Source: Verrucomicrobiota bacterium
Lineage (GTDB): Bacteria; Verrucomicrobiota; Verrucomicrobiia; JADLBR01
NCBI GenBank assembly: GCA_029560585.1
Contig: JAKQKQ010000311.1
Location: 1-62,765 of the forward strand
Direction: 5' to 3'
DNA: 62,765 nt
Shown: in pieces, positions 35,323 to 43,953 of the stretch
Layout: each line of letters starts with the position of its first letter
Position numbering within the stretch: the first letter of the stretch is position 1
Position numbers and translations under genes: made by a program
Notes under the pieces: model-generated
Databases searched by the model: none
What the model was told of the DNA's origin: nothing
Seen by the model: the letters and a program-made list of their open reading frames with translations, nothing else

Positions 35323-37689
35323 TCATCGCCATTCGTGGCCGCAGGTCTGCCAGAGCAAATCCATCGTCCGCTGCCGCACCTCGCGGGCGCAGTCGAACTC
35401 GGCGTCATCCCTCGCCCCCATCATGGCGAGGCCGGCCGTCTGCCGCAGTTCCTTGACGATCTGGCGCATGCAACCCAGGACGCTGTCCTGCGCCCCCCCG
35501 ATGGCCCGCGTCTGCTTGCCCAGATCCTTCGCGATTGAGAACTTATCGGGCGCGTCGGACCCATCTCCCTTCGCATCCGCGTCGATCAGCGCCTCGACCT
35601 TGTCGACCAGATCCAGGCAATCGGCCGGGGTCTTCATGTTGGCACCCCGGCCCTTGGAATAGGTGTCCTCGATCCGCGCCATGAACTGATCGAGGCGATC
35701 GACGAGGGGCGCGAGGCCCGGTTTGGCCGCCTTTTGCCCAAGCAACCATTCATGCTCTCGTCGCATCCAGCTCATGTATTCCTCGATCCGCTCGCGTTTC
35801 GTCAGCACGAAGTAATCCATCCGGCGCAATTCCTCAATCAGCCTGCGGCGCTCCTTCGCCTCCTCGCCCTGCTCAAACGCCTTCTCGTACTGGGCGGTCA
35901 CGGCGCACGTCGCCGGATACCGGTGCCTCGGCATGTCCACAGGCTCCAACTGCGAGTGGTATTGAAACTCGGGCGTCTTCTCCAGCGCCTGGCGCAGGAT
36001 GTCTCTAGCCAGCGGGAAATCGCGCGGTGTCGCGGCCGCGCTCTCCCACGGGTAGATCAGCGCCACGTCGTCGGGATCGAGAGTCAGGTCCTCGTCGCCC
36101 CGGAAGAACGTCTGGCGCATGGCGCCCTCGAACTTGGCGTTCACCAGATGCATGAAGCCATCCTGGAGGAAGGCGGGGTACGAGACGTCGCCACGGCAAC
36201 TCGTCCACATCGTGCGCGAGCCGTTCTCGCGGCAGTGCTCCCAGTTGCCGTCCTTGTGACGGAATGTCGGTTCCCAGGAATCGATCAGGCCATCCTGCTG
36301 GCGGCGAAAATCCACCCTCCAGCCCGCCTCGAACGGCATCGTCCACGCGAGCCTATTGCCCTGGATATCGGTCAGTTCGCGGATCGGTTTCTGGTGCCAG
36401 ATCGCGGGTGCCGCCAGCGCGCCGATCCACACGCTCGCCCGCTGGTCGCGGCGGTAGTCGATATCGGTTCGGGAGATCACCCGAGCACCGCCCTCGCCCC
36501 CGAGGTTTATGCCCACCCTCTGGTCGCCGGTGAGCCAGACGAACGCCAGAATGGCATCACCGCCTTCGACGAACTGGAGGAGCATCCTCTCGCTCGGAAC
36601 GCGCAGTTGCGCGGCGGGGGCCCTCTCGGCATTCACGACGATGTCGCCGCCAAACCAGTCCGGCACCACGGCGAACTTCGACGCGCTGGTTGCCAAGGCA
36701 CGCTCCACGCCCTCGCGCGCCTCGGTCTCTATGTAGCGGCAGTCCTGCTGAATTCGGTACCGCACCGTTAACGTCTTCCCGCCCTCCGTCCCGAAGACGA
36801 CGTCGAGGGCGATCTCGTCGGGGTAGTTCCCGGCGATCTTGAAGGACTGGATAGCCTTTGCACGCTTGCCGCCCATGCCGACGGGCGTGATGTCGGAGAG
36901 TTTCTTCCAGACATCCCCGGGCATGCGCGCGTGATACTCGGCCGAGGGCTCCCCTTTTCGGAAGGCGATGCCAACGTACTGGTTCCCAAGCCACGCGTCC
37001 CCGCCAAACGCCGCGCCGCGGCCTAGGATGATCCTCCACCCCTCGCGTTTCTCGAGTTCCTCCGGTGCAATGCCCTTTGCGTGCGCGCGCCCCGTATCGG
37101 CGATCACCAGGCGTGGCTCCGTGGGCACCAGCTCGATGTCATCCAACCAGAGCCGCCCGCGCTTCCGGAGGCCGATCTGGAGGGATGCGGGAAATCCCGC
37201 CGTGGCGGTCACGAACATCTCGCATCGCTGCCAGGTGTCTTTGCGCAGGCTGAACTCCTGCCCGGTCATTCCGCCCACCTGGAGGTCGTCGGGCGCCTTT
37301 CCGCCCCCCCACGATCGCGTGTCATAGATCTGCATGGTGAAGGAGATATCCGCGTCACTCCGCGCCCAGGCGCGGTACAGGTATGCCCCGGGCGGCACCG
37401 TCACCCTGTGTGACGGATGTATGTAGCCTTTGTCGTTCGCGTGATCGATCCGCAGGCTGGAGCGACCGCCATGGAACACGGCTTCGTCTCGAGTGACCGT
37501 TCCCTCCGCCCCGCCCTCGCTCTGCTTGTCCCATTGCGCGGGATCACCGCCAACGCCAACTTCCTCGAAACTGGCGTTGAGCACGAGGTTGGTCGGGATG
37601 TCGCCTTGCTCTGCCCAGATCGCGCCGGCGGCAAAACACAGCCCCAGACCCAGTAGACACGGGCGACCCATGAATCTGACTCTTCTCAT
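35323..37689 (-). CDS. Large secreted protein with N-terminal carbohydrate-binding-like domain
   Basis: 788 residues; signal peptide ends near GAIWAEQ. Residues about 35-190 read as a CBM4/9-like jelly roll (NLVLNASFEEVG, SSLRIDHANDKGY, WLDDIELVP). The middle is beta-rich and may be another sugar-binding or catalytic domain; the last 250 residues are helical with possible coiled coil (EKAFEQGEEAKERRRLIEEL). No named family recognised. The start is supported by a strong SD (37693-37698). In the ancestor it directly followed the SGNH hydrolase gene (see the 116-bp element), so it may act with polysaccharide O-acetylation. Confidence 0.72.
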   Translation of the reverse strand: MRRVRFMGRPCLLGLGLCFAAGAIWAEQGDIPTNLVLNASFEEVGVGGDPAQWDKQSEGGAEGTVTRDEAVFHGGRSSLRIDHANDKGYIHPSHRVTVPPGAYLYRAWARSDADISFTMQIYDTRSWGGGKAPDDLQVGGMTGQEFSLRKDTWQRCEMFVTATAGFPASLQIGLRKRGRLWLDDIELVPTEPRLVIADTGRAHAKGIAPEELEKREGWRIILGRGAAFGGDAWLGNQYVGIAFRKGEPSAEYHARMPGDVWKKLSDITPVGMGGKRAKAIQSFKIAGNYPDEIALDVVFGTEGGKTLTVRYRIQQDCRYIETEAREGVERALATSASKFAVVPDWFGGDIVVNAERAPAAQLRVPSERMLLQFVEGGDAILAFVWLTGDQRVGINLGGEGGARVISRTDIDYRRDQRASVWIGALAAPAIWHQKPIRELTDIQGNRLAWTMPFEAGWRVDFRRQQDGLIDSWEPTFRHKDGNWEHCRENGSRTMWTSCRGDVSYPAFLQDGFMHLVNAKFEGAMRQTFFRGDEDLTLDPDDVALIYPWESAAATPRDFPLARDILRQALEKTPEFQYHSQLEPVDMPRHRYPATCAVTAQYEKAFEQGEEAKERRRLIEELRRMDYFVLTKRERIEEYMSWMRREHEWLLGQKAAKPGLAPLVDRLDQFMARIEDTYSKGRGANMKTPADCLDLVDKVEALIDADAKGDGSDAPDKFSIAKDLGKQTRAIGGAQDSVLGCMRQIVKELRQTAGLAMMGARDDAEFDCAREVRQRTMDLLWQTCGHEWR

Positions 37690-37692
37690 AAG

Positions 37693-37698
37693 CTCCTT
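37693..37698 (-). promoter_or_regulatory. Strong Shine-Dalgarno (AAGGAG)
   Basis: On the minus strand GTAAGGAGCTT precedes the ATG at 37689; AAGGAG is 3 nt before it at its end. This is the best SD in the window. The TAA within it is the stop codon the SGNH gene would have had before the adjacent element inserted. Confidence 0.75.
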
Positions 37699-37717
37699 AC
37701 TTCATACTACGTGACGC

Positions 37718-37833
37718 GAATGGCCCTAAGTTAAGGGATATCGGGCATCGTGGCATGGGCATCCTGCCCATGGCCAGCCCCACGGCCAGGATGGCCGTGC
37801 CACTGTCGCGACAAACTTAACTTAGCGCCATTC
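37718..37833. mobile_element. 116-bp MITE-like element, family C copy 1
   Basis: The ends are inverted repeats: GAATGGCCCTAAGTTAAG at the left, and the reverse complement of the right end is GAATGGCGCTAAGTTAAG (17/18). It is flanked by 11-bp near-identical direct repeats, CTACGTGACGC (37707-37717) and CTACCTGACGC (37834-37844), as expected for a target-site duplication. A second 116-bp copy at 60870 differs at six positions, all in the left third. Inside are two palindromes, around CATGGGCATCCTGCCCATG and CACGGCCAGGATGGCCGTG. Too short to encode a transposase, so non-autonomous. Duplications of about 11 bp suggest an IS4-type helper, an inference only. Confidence 0.9.
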
Positions 37834-39008
37834 CTACCTGACGCCCGTCGTCCATCCCCAGCCAGCCACGCGCGAAAAACGTCATCGTCCCACAAGGCCC
37901 GGGCGAGGTGCGCGTAGCCCGGCGCCAGCGGGTGGCTCGCGTCAGCATACTCCTCGCTCGGCAGGGGCATCCCGCAGAAAACGTCGACACCCGCGAGCCT
38001 CAACTCCTCGGCCATGGCGCCCACCATCGTCTCGTGGCTGGCTCGGCTCTCCGGGTTCAGGAGATGCGGGTTGAAAGGACTCACCCAGACGAAAACCCGA
38101 TTCCCTCGAGACTGCAGAAGGCCGATGACATCGCGAAAGAATCGCCACTGGAGGGATTCCCTGGCTGCGGGCCATGGAATGCCGCCCACCGGGATGCCGC
38201 GCTCCTCCCACGTGAGTGGCTGGCCGTGCGGCCCCGGGGTCGGCTGGGGAACCTGCGCACTGAATCCGGCAAATGGCCGCGGCAAGGGATCGTCGATCCG
38301 GGGTTCCGACCCCGCATCCCCCGATTCCGCATCGCGGCCGGTCTCCGCGCCCCCGCCTTCCAGGCGCGCGCCCTTGGACTTCTGGTGCTCCATCCATCGG
38401 AAGAACGGGATGGCCCGCTCCACCACGATGCCCGCGCGCTCCTCGAATGAAGCCGAGTAGCTGGGCACCGATGGCCAGAACTGCGGAACCAGCGCCGGAT
38501 GATTCAGGGTGGCCCTCCCCGACTCGCCGTCCGCAGGCACCTCGCGGAGATCGTGCCGCGCCGAGCTCATCCACAGCGTGTTTAGCACGACCACGACATC
38601 CCTGCCGCGGACAACCCCGCCATGATACCGGAGCATGCCGAGCATCGCGGCGGGGTGCAGGCCATTGACCCCCAGATTCGCGAACCGTTCCTCCCCGGCA
38701 CGCCGATTCAGTTGCGCCGTCAGCGTGTCGCCCAGCCCAACATACTCGCCCCACACCACGGAATCGCCGATCACGAGGACCCGCCCGGCGCGCGCAGCCT
38801 CACGAAACCACCGGGCGCAATGCCAGTAATCCTGGCTGAATTCATAGGGCAACCGATAGTCCCCGCACGGGCGAAACGGCTCGAACCAGACCCAGGCCGC
38901 CGGAATCCCGAATGCCAGCGCCAAGAGCACCCCAGCCAGCGCCAGCCACTGCCTCCCCGAGAGCCTCAGTGCGTTGGAGGAGTAGACAAACTGGCGCGCG
39001 TATTCCAT
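37731..39008 (-). CDS. Membrane-anchored SGNH hydrolase-like protein (polysaccharide O-acetylation partner)
   Basis: 425 residues. One membrane segment (about 22-42), then an SGNH-type domain with the nucleophile motif VLVIGDSVVWGEY and the late DASHPLAPGY (Asp-x-x-His). It follows the MBOAT gene with a 13-nt gap; the pair resembles AlgI with AlgJ/AlgX, where MBOAT moves acetyl groups across the membrane and the SGNH partner puts them on polysaccharide. The last 30 or so residues (NGAKLSLSRQWHGHPGRG...) are encoded by the 116-bp element and are foreign; the native end would have been ...GRRASRSMK. The tail should not affect the catalytic core but could affect folding. Confidence 0.85.
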   Translation of the reverse strand: MEYARQFVYSSNALRLSGRQWLALAGVLLALAFGIPAAWVWFEPFRPCGDYRLPYEFSQDYWHCARWFREAARAGRVLVIGDSVVWGEYVGLGDTLTAQLNRRAGEERFANLGVNGLHPAAMLGMLRYHGGVVRGRDVVVVLNTLWMSSARHDLREVPADGESGRATLNHPALVPQFWPSVPSYSASFEERAGIVVERAIPFFRWMEHQKSKGARLEGGGAETGRDAESGDAGSEPRIDDPLPRPFAGFSAQVPQPTPGPHGQPLTWEERGIPVGGIPWPAARESLQWRFFRDVIGLLQSRGNRVFVWVSPFNPHLLNPESRASHETMVGAMAEELRLAGVDVFCGMPLPSEEYADASHPLAPGYAHLARALWDDDVFRAWLAGDGRRASGRNGAKLSLSRQWHGHPGRGAGHGQDAHATMPDIP

Positions 39009-39021
39009 GTGACTCCACCGA

Positions 39022-40422
39022 CTAGAATTGAAAATAGATGAAAGCCTGGGAACGGGACGAAGTGAATACGGCGAGATAGATGATCATGCCCAGCGCCGTC
39101 AACAGCCGCACCACTCCCGATTCCAGAAGCGGCCGCAGCCTCGACTCGAAGGCGAACTCATATCCCCAAAGTCCGAGACACAGCGCGTATCCCATCAGAG
39201 GAAATTGCGGATCCGTCAGCGGCGTGGTGACCATCCGGGCGAGGACGGTCAGGGCGTCATGAAGGCTCGTCGCCCGAAAGAAAACCCATGTCACACACAC
39301 GAAAGCGAACACCAGCATCTGTCTCGCGAATCGCGGAACCCGTTCCTTGTAGACACTTGACTCCTCCAACCTCCGGGTCAGCAGTCGCCCCACCCCATGG
39401 AGCAGCCCCCAGAAGATGAACGTCCACGCCGCGCCGTGCCAGACCGCGGAGATCATCATCGTCACGAACATATTTGCGTAGGTCCTCCACGGCCCACCGC
39501 GATTGCCCCCCAGTGGGATGTAGACGTAGTCCCGAAACCATGTCGAAAGGCTGATGTGCCAGCGCTGCCAGAACTCCCCGAGCCCGGACGCGAGATAGGG
39601 GTTGTTGAAGTTCAGCATCAGGTTGAAACCCATCGCCCGCGCTATGCCGCGGGCCATGTCCGTGTACCCGCTGAAGTCGCAGTAGATCTGCCAGGCGAAA
39701 GCGAAGGTCGCCATGGCGAGCGCTGCCCCGTTGTAGAGTTGCGGCACGGCATACACCTGGTCCACATAGGACGCGAGATAATCGGCGATCGCCACCTTCT
39801 TGAAAAATCCGACAAGGAACAGGGACATGCCATCCGCGATGTGCCGCCCCGTGATCTCGCGCCTCCCGTAGAGCTGCCCGAGAAGATTCTTGGCGCGCTC
39901 GATGGGACCCGCCACGAGCTGCGGGAAAAAAGAGACGAAGGTCGTGTAGCGGATGAAACTGGGCTCGCAGGGAACATTGCCCCGGTAAAAATCGATCGTG
40001 TAGCTCAATGACTGAAACACGAAGAACGAGATCCCCACCGGCAGGACAAACTGCCAGCCTTCAGGCAATATCTCCTGCGGAAGCGGCAGACCTCCGGTGA
40101 CCCCCGCCAGCGCCAGCGCGCGATTCACGTTCTTCACCAAAAACGTGGAGTACTTGAAGAACCCCAGCAGCCCGAGATTGGCGACGAGGCTGATCACCAG
40201 CCAGAGCCTGCGCCGACCCCCGGCGGCCATCCGGCGCACGCAGAAAAAATCAATCAGCGTGGAATAGACGATCAGCGCCAGATAGGACCAGTTCCACCAC
40301 CCATAGAAGACGTAGGATGCGGCCCACAGCCAGTAGACGCAGAACCTCGTCCCCCGCGTCGGCAGATAGACCGCGTAGACGATCAGGAAGAAGGCGGCGA
40401 ATGTCCAGGTGTGGAAAAGCAT
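39022..40422 (-). CDS. MBOAT-family O-acyltransferase (AlgI-like)
   Basis: 466 residues, polytopic with about 10-12 membrane segments. Diagnostic motifs: FFPQLVAGPIERAKNLL, YCDFSGYTDMARGIARAMG, FWQRWHISLSTWFRDYVYIP and the catalytic His in SAVWHGAAWTFIFWG. Members acetylate alginate, teichoic acids, cellulose or other surface glycans using a cytoplasmic acetyl donor. First gene of a likely operon with the SGNH partner. Located amid sulfatase, lyase and fucose genes, so it might modify a surface polysaccharide made by this cell rather than help degrade one. Confidence 0.93.
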   Translation of the reverse strand: MLFHTWTFAAFFLIVYAVYLPTRGTRFCVYWLWAASYVFYGWWNWSYLALIVYSTLIDFFCVRRMAAGGRRRLWLVISLVANLGLLGFFKYSTFLVKNVNRALALAGVTGGLPLPQEILPEGWQFVLPVGISFFVFQSLSYTIDFYRGNVPCEPSFIRYTTFVSFFPQLVAGPIERAKNLLGQLYGRREITGRHIADGMSLFLVGFFKKVAIADYLASYVDQVYAVPQLYNGAALAMATFAFAWQIYCDFSGYTDMARGIARAMGFNLMLNFNNPYLASGLGEFWQRWHISLSTWFRDYVYIPLGGNRGGPWRTYANMFVTMMISAVWHGAAWTFIFWGLLHGVGRLLTRRLEESSVYKERVPRFARQMLVFAFVCVTWVFFRATSLHDALTVLARMVTTPLTDPQFPLMGYALCLGLWGYEFAFESRLRPLLESGVVRLLTALGMIIYLAVFTSSRSQAFIYFQF

Positions 40423-40541
40423 CCGCTCATCCCCTGTCGCCCGTCACATCGGCGTCCGTTGGCCCCCCCGCGCCCCCGTTAGTCGCGCGCCTCCCGGCCC
40501 GAGACATGACGCGGCTGTCATGTGGGTTTTTCAACGGGCCG

Positions 40542-41849
40542 CTAGGACGACGCGACCCGCGCCGCGCCGGACCTCACCCGGCAACCGACGAAACCGTAGT
40601 AGGCGACGTATATGTAGCAGAGCAGCGGCACGATATACGCGATGGCGATGCTGTGCGTCCGGTCGCTGATGAGCCCCATGATGGGCGTCAGGGCCGCGCC
40701 GCCCACGATGCCCATGATGATCATCGAGCCGCCGATCTTGGTGTTCGGGCCCAGCTCCTTGATGCCCAGCGCGAAGATCGTCGGGAACATCACCGACATG
40801 AAGAAGCTCGTCAGGAAAACGCACCACATGCCGAATTCGCCGGGCCACTTGACGCCGATGCCCACGAACACCACGTTGATCACCGCGAACCATCCCATCA
40901 GCACGCCCGGGCGGATGTATTTCATGACCCACGTGCCAAAAAATCGCCCCACTAGGAAGGCCACGAGTGTCCCCGTCAGGAAGTAGCCGGCCATCTTCTC
41001 GTCGCGCCCCGTGGTGCCCTGCACATATTGGATGAAGAAGCTCCAAGTCCCCACCTGCGCGCCAACGTAGAGGAACTGGGCCAGCACTCCCTGTATGAAG
41101 TGCGAGTGCCTGAACAGGTCGGAGAACTTCCCCTTCTCGCCATCGCCCTCCGATGACGTCTCCTCCGAAGTCTTCGGGAACTTCGTGAGCGCCAGCAGCA
41201 CGGCCCAGATCCAGACCACGACGCCCAGCACGGCGTACGGGGCAGCCACCCTCATGGTCTCGGCCGCAAGATAGCTCTCCCGGACGGCCGGCTCCATCGC
41301 CGCCAGTTGTGCCTTCGAGTGCTCGATGCCCGAGAATATGAACAGGGTTCCCACCAGCGCCCCGGTGATCGCGCCGAAGGGGTTGAAGGCCTGCGCCAGA
41401 TTCAGGCGCCGCTCCGATTCGTGCGGGTCGCCGAGCGTCGCGATGAACGGATTCGCGCCCGTCTCGAGGAACGACAGGCCCGTCGCGATCACGAACAGCG
41501 CAAAGAGAAAGAAATTGTAATCGCGCACCATGGCCGCCGGATACATCAGGAACGAGCCAACTCCGTAGAGCACCAATCCCAGGACCAACCCCGCCTTGTA
41601 ACTGAACCGCTTCATGAACATCGCGGCGGGGATCGCCACCAGGAAGTAGCCCAGGTAGAAGGCCGACTGCACCAGCCCGGCCTGCAATCGCCCGAATTCG
41701 AAGGACTTCTCAAACTGCTTGATCAGCACGTCGTTCAGGTTGTTCGGGATGCCCCAGAAGAAAAACAGGGCCGTCACCAAAACGAACGGGATCACGTTGC
41801 CGGACGCGGAAACCAGATGATGCTCGTGGGGATGCTTGGCGGAGCTCAT
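40542..41849 (-). CDS. fucP: FucP-like sugar:proton symporter (MFS)
   Basis: 435 residues, about 12 membrane helices. Start and core match the fucose/glucose-galactose permease group: FVLVTALFFFWGIPNNLND, GLSFLETGANPFIATLG, LNLAQAFNPFGAITGAL and ALTPIMGLISD. It imports L-fucose or a related hexose with protons. ATG 41849 is preferred over the upstream GTG (41855). It is divergent from the GH29 fucosidase-like gene, across 207 bp that probably hold the promoters of both. No fucose catabolic genes are in the window. Confidence 0.88.
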   Translation of the reverse strand: MSSAKHPHEHHLVSASGNVIPFVLVTALFFFWGIPNNLNDVLIKQFEKSFEFGRLQAGLVQSAFYLGYFLVAIPAAMFMKRFSYKAGLVLGLVLYGVGSFLMYPAAMVRDYNFFLFALFVIATGLSFLETGANPFIATLGDPHESERRLNLAQAFNPFGAITGALVGTLFIFSGIEHSKAQLAAMEPAVRESYLAAETMRVAAPYAVLGVVVWIWAVLLALTKFPKTSEETSSEGDGEKGKFSDLFRHSHFIQGVLAQFLYVGAQVGTWSFFIQYVQGTTGRDEKMAGYFLTGTLVAFLVGRFFGTWVMKYIRPGVLMGWFAVINVVFVGIGVKWPGEFGMWCVFLTSFFMSVMFPTIFALGIKELGPNTKIGGSMIIMGIVGGAALTPIMGLISDRTHSIAIAYIVPLLCYIYVAYYGFVGCRVRSGAARVASS

Positions 41850-42045
41850 GGGCACGCATTTACAGACTCGTCCGCCTCATGGGAAGCCCCGATTCCTTGC
41901 CGGCCGCAGGCCCCGCTGCGCGCGCATCCGCCTCGCTCGCCCAAACCAACCCTCGACTTCCCGGCGCCGCCCTGCCACGATTCGCCGAGGAATAGGAAGG
42001 TGCGGCCCCCCACCGGCCGGGTGCCGGCGCGCGGACCGCTCGACC

Positions 42046-42052
42046 AAAGAGG
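42046..42052 (+). promoter_or_regulatory. Shine-Dalgarno for the GH29-like gene
   Basis: AAAGAGG ends 4 nt before the ATG at 42057 and fixes that start; the open frame upstream to 41307 is antisense to the permease. Confidence 0.55.
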
Positions 42053-42056
42053 CATC

Positions 42057-43790
42057 ATGAGGAAACATTACCGTCACCCATTCCTGTCACTCGCCCTATC
42101 GATGATCGCGGTCGCCGCGGCGCTCGGGCAGGAAAATCTCCCCCCCGGCGACAACTACCGCAACGAGACCCCGGAACAGCGCGGCGCGCGGATGGCCTGG
42201 TGGCACGGCGCCAAAATCGGGGTCCTATACCGCTGGGGCCTGTTCGCGATCCCGGCCGGAAAATATGGCGGCAAGTCCGTCGGGGGAGGACCCGAGTGGC
42301 TCATGTCGAATGCCAAGGTCCCCGTCGCCGAGTACAAGCAATTCGCCAAGCAATTCACCGCGGCGAAATACGACCCCGAGATCTGGGCGAGCCTGGCCAA
42401 GGAAACCGGCGCCCGCTATCTCATCATGGACGTCAAGGACCTCGACGGCTTCGCCCTTTTTGATTCCGCCACCACTGACTGGGACGCCAAGGCAGCCGCC
42501 TGCGCCCGAGACCTTGTCAAACCCATGGCCGGCGCCGCCCAGAAAAACGGCCTCCCGCTGGGCTTCCAATACTGCCAGTCCCAAGACTGGATCAACCCCG
42601 GCGGCGGCATCAAGGAAGACAAGAGCTGGGACCCCGCGCAAAAAGGCGATTTCAACGCGTTCTTTCAAAAGATCGCCCTGCAGCAGGTCAGGGAACTCAT
42701 GTCGAACTATGGCGAAATCGCCATCATGTGGTGGAACGAGGGCATCAAACTGAGCCGCGAGCAGGCCGTGGCGCTCTTTGGAACAATGGCGCAGGCACAG
42801 CCCAAAATCCTCATGAACAGTCGGCTCGGCCACTACCGGGGCGACTTTTACTCGATCGGTTCGCCAATGCCGCCCTACCCCCTCAACCATGACTGGGAGT
42901 ACTACACCTCCCTCAACGAAGCCAAGATCGTTATCCCAAGGATGGCCGAGGCCGTTTGCAAGGGCGGCAATTTCCTCCTGTTTGTCGCGCCCGATGGGCA
43001 GGGATCGATCCCGCCCCAGACCGCCGATCGCATGCGCGCATTCGGGGCTTGGCTGAAGGCTAACGGCGAAGCCATCTACGACACGTCCGGCGGCGCCGTC
43101 TGTTTCCAGGCGTGGGGCGGCAGCACGCAGAAGGCGCGCAAGGGCGGAAACACGCTGTACCTCCACGTGCTGAAATGGCCCACCGACGGCATCCTAAACG
43201 TCCTCGGCCTCCGCAGCGTTCCGACATCCGCCTCGATCCTTCTTTCCGGCGAAAAGGTCGCCTTCGATATGGGCCCCGATGGCGTGATCCTCAAGGTGCC
43301 CGCCGCGGCGCCCGATGCCATCGACGCCGTCATCAAACTGGAGATCGACGGCGAGCTCTACGCCGATAAGCCACCCGCATCGCCAAATGAGAAGGGCCAG
43401 ATCGTGCTCGAGGCCCCCGATGCGGCCATCACCCGCGGCATTCCAGGCGAAGGGATCCGTTTCGAATTCCGCGACAACCACCTGCATCTCGCCGGCTGGG
43501 ACAAGCCGGCGGATTGGGTGAGCTGGCGCTTCCTCATCCAAGAGGCCGGCAATTTCAAGATCGAGGCCGTCATGTCATCCGAGCGGGAAAGTGCCTTCCG
43601 CATCGACATCGGCGAAGAATCCGTCTTCCCCGTGGTGCCCGGCGGCGGGGATCTCGGCAAGTTCAAAACAGTGGATCTGGGCGAAATCAAGATCACGGCG
43701 GCGGGCTACAACGACCTCTCGCTCAAGCCGATCGGCCAGACCTGGAAGCCCATTAACGTCCGGCGCCTCATACTCACCCCGGTGAAATAG
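42057..43790 (+). CDS. GH29 alpha-L-fucosidase-like secreted protein with altered nucleophile position
   Basis: 577 residues; signal peptide ends near AAALGQE. GH29 landmarks: WHGAKIGVLYRWGLFAIPAG (WFxxAKFGIFxHWG type), YLIMDVKDLDGFALFDS, DWEYY, GGNFLLFVAPDGQGSIPPQT and WLKANGEAIYDTSG. The C-terminal part is beta-sandwich. The nucleophile region reads NYGEIAIMWWNEGIKLS, where active fucosidases have W(F/N)D: the Asp position is Asn, or Glu if one gap is allowed. It may be inactive, a sugar-binding protein, or an enzyme with a different specificity. Divergent from the FucP-like permease, which supports a fucose-related role. Confidence 0.82.
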   Translation: MRKHYRHPFLSLALSMIAVAAALGQENLPPGDNYRNETPEQRGARMAWWHGAKIGVLYRWGLFAIPAGKYGGKSVGGGPEWLMSNAKVPVAEYKQFAKQFTAAKYDPEIWASLAKETGARYLIMDVKDLDGFALFDSATTDWDAKAAACARDLVKPMAGAAQKNGLPLGFQYCQSQDWINPGGGIKEDKSWDPAQKGDFNAFFQKIALQQVRELMSNYGEIAIMWWNEGIKLSREQAVALFGTMAQAQPKILMNSRLGHYRGDFYSIGSPMPPYPLNHDWEYYTSLNEAKIVIPRMAEAVCKGGNFLLFVAPDGQGSIPPQTADRMRAFGAWLKANGEAIYDTSGGAVCFQAWGGSTQKARKGGNTLYLHVLKWPTDGILNVLGLRSVPTSASILLSGEKVAFDMGPDGVILKVPAAAPDAIDAVIKLEIDGELYADKPPASPNEKGQIVLEAPDAAITRGIPGEGIRFEFRDNHLHLAGWDKPADWVSWRFLIQEAGNFKIEAVMSSERESAFRIDIGEESVFPVVPGGGDLGKFKTVDLGEIKITAAGYNDLSLKPIGQTWKPINVRRLILTPVK

Positions 43791-43953
43791 CAGGCCCCGC
43801 GCGACAAGCCGCCCCCACGCGGGTTAGAACATTCAACGGCGCCCATCTGAAACCGTGCGACCTGGTTGTCTCTCGGCAACGGCGCGCGGGCACGTCGCGA
43901 GATCAGTCGGCACTGTTCACGGCGACATGATAGCGTAGATTGCGGTAAGAGCG

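Noticed and set aside
40504-40531. Hairpin ACATGAC-GCGGCT-GTCATGT followed by GGGTTTTT, like a terminator
   Set aside because: It points along the plus strand, but both neighbouring genes are on the minus strand, so it would terminate no known transcript.
41307-42056. Upstream extension of the GH29-like gene
   Set aside because: Antisense to the FucP-like permease; a good Shine-Dalgarno and signal peptide support the start at 42057.
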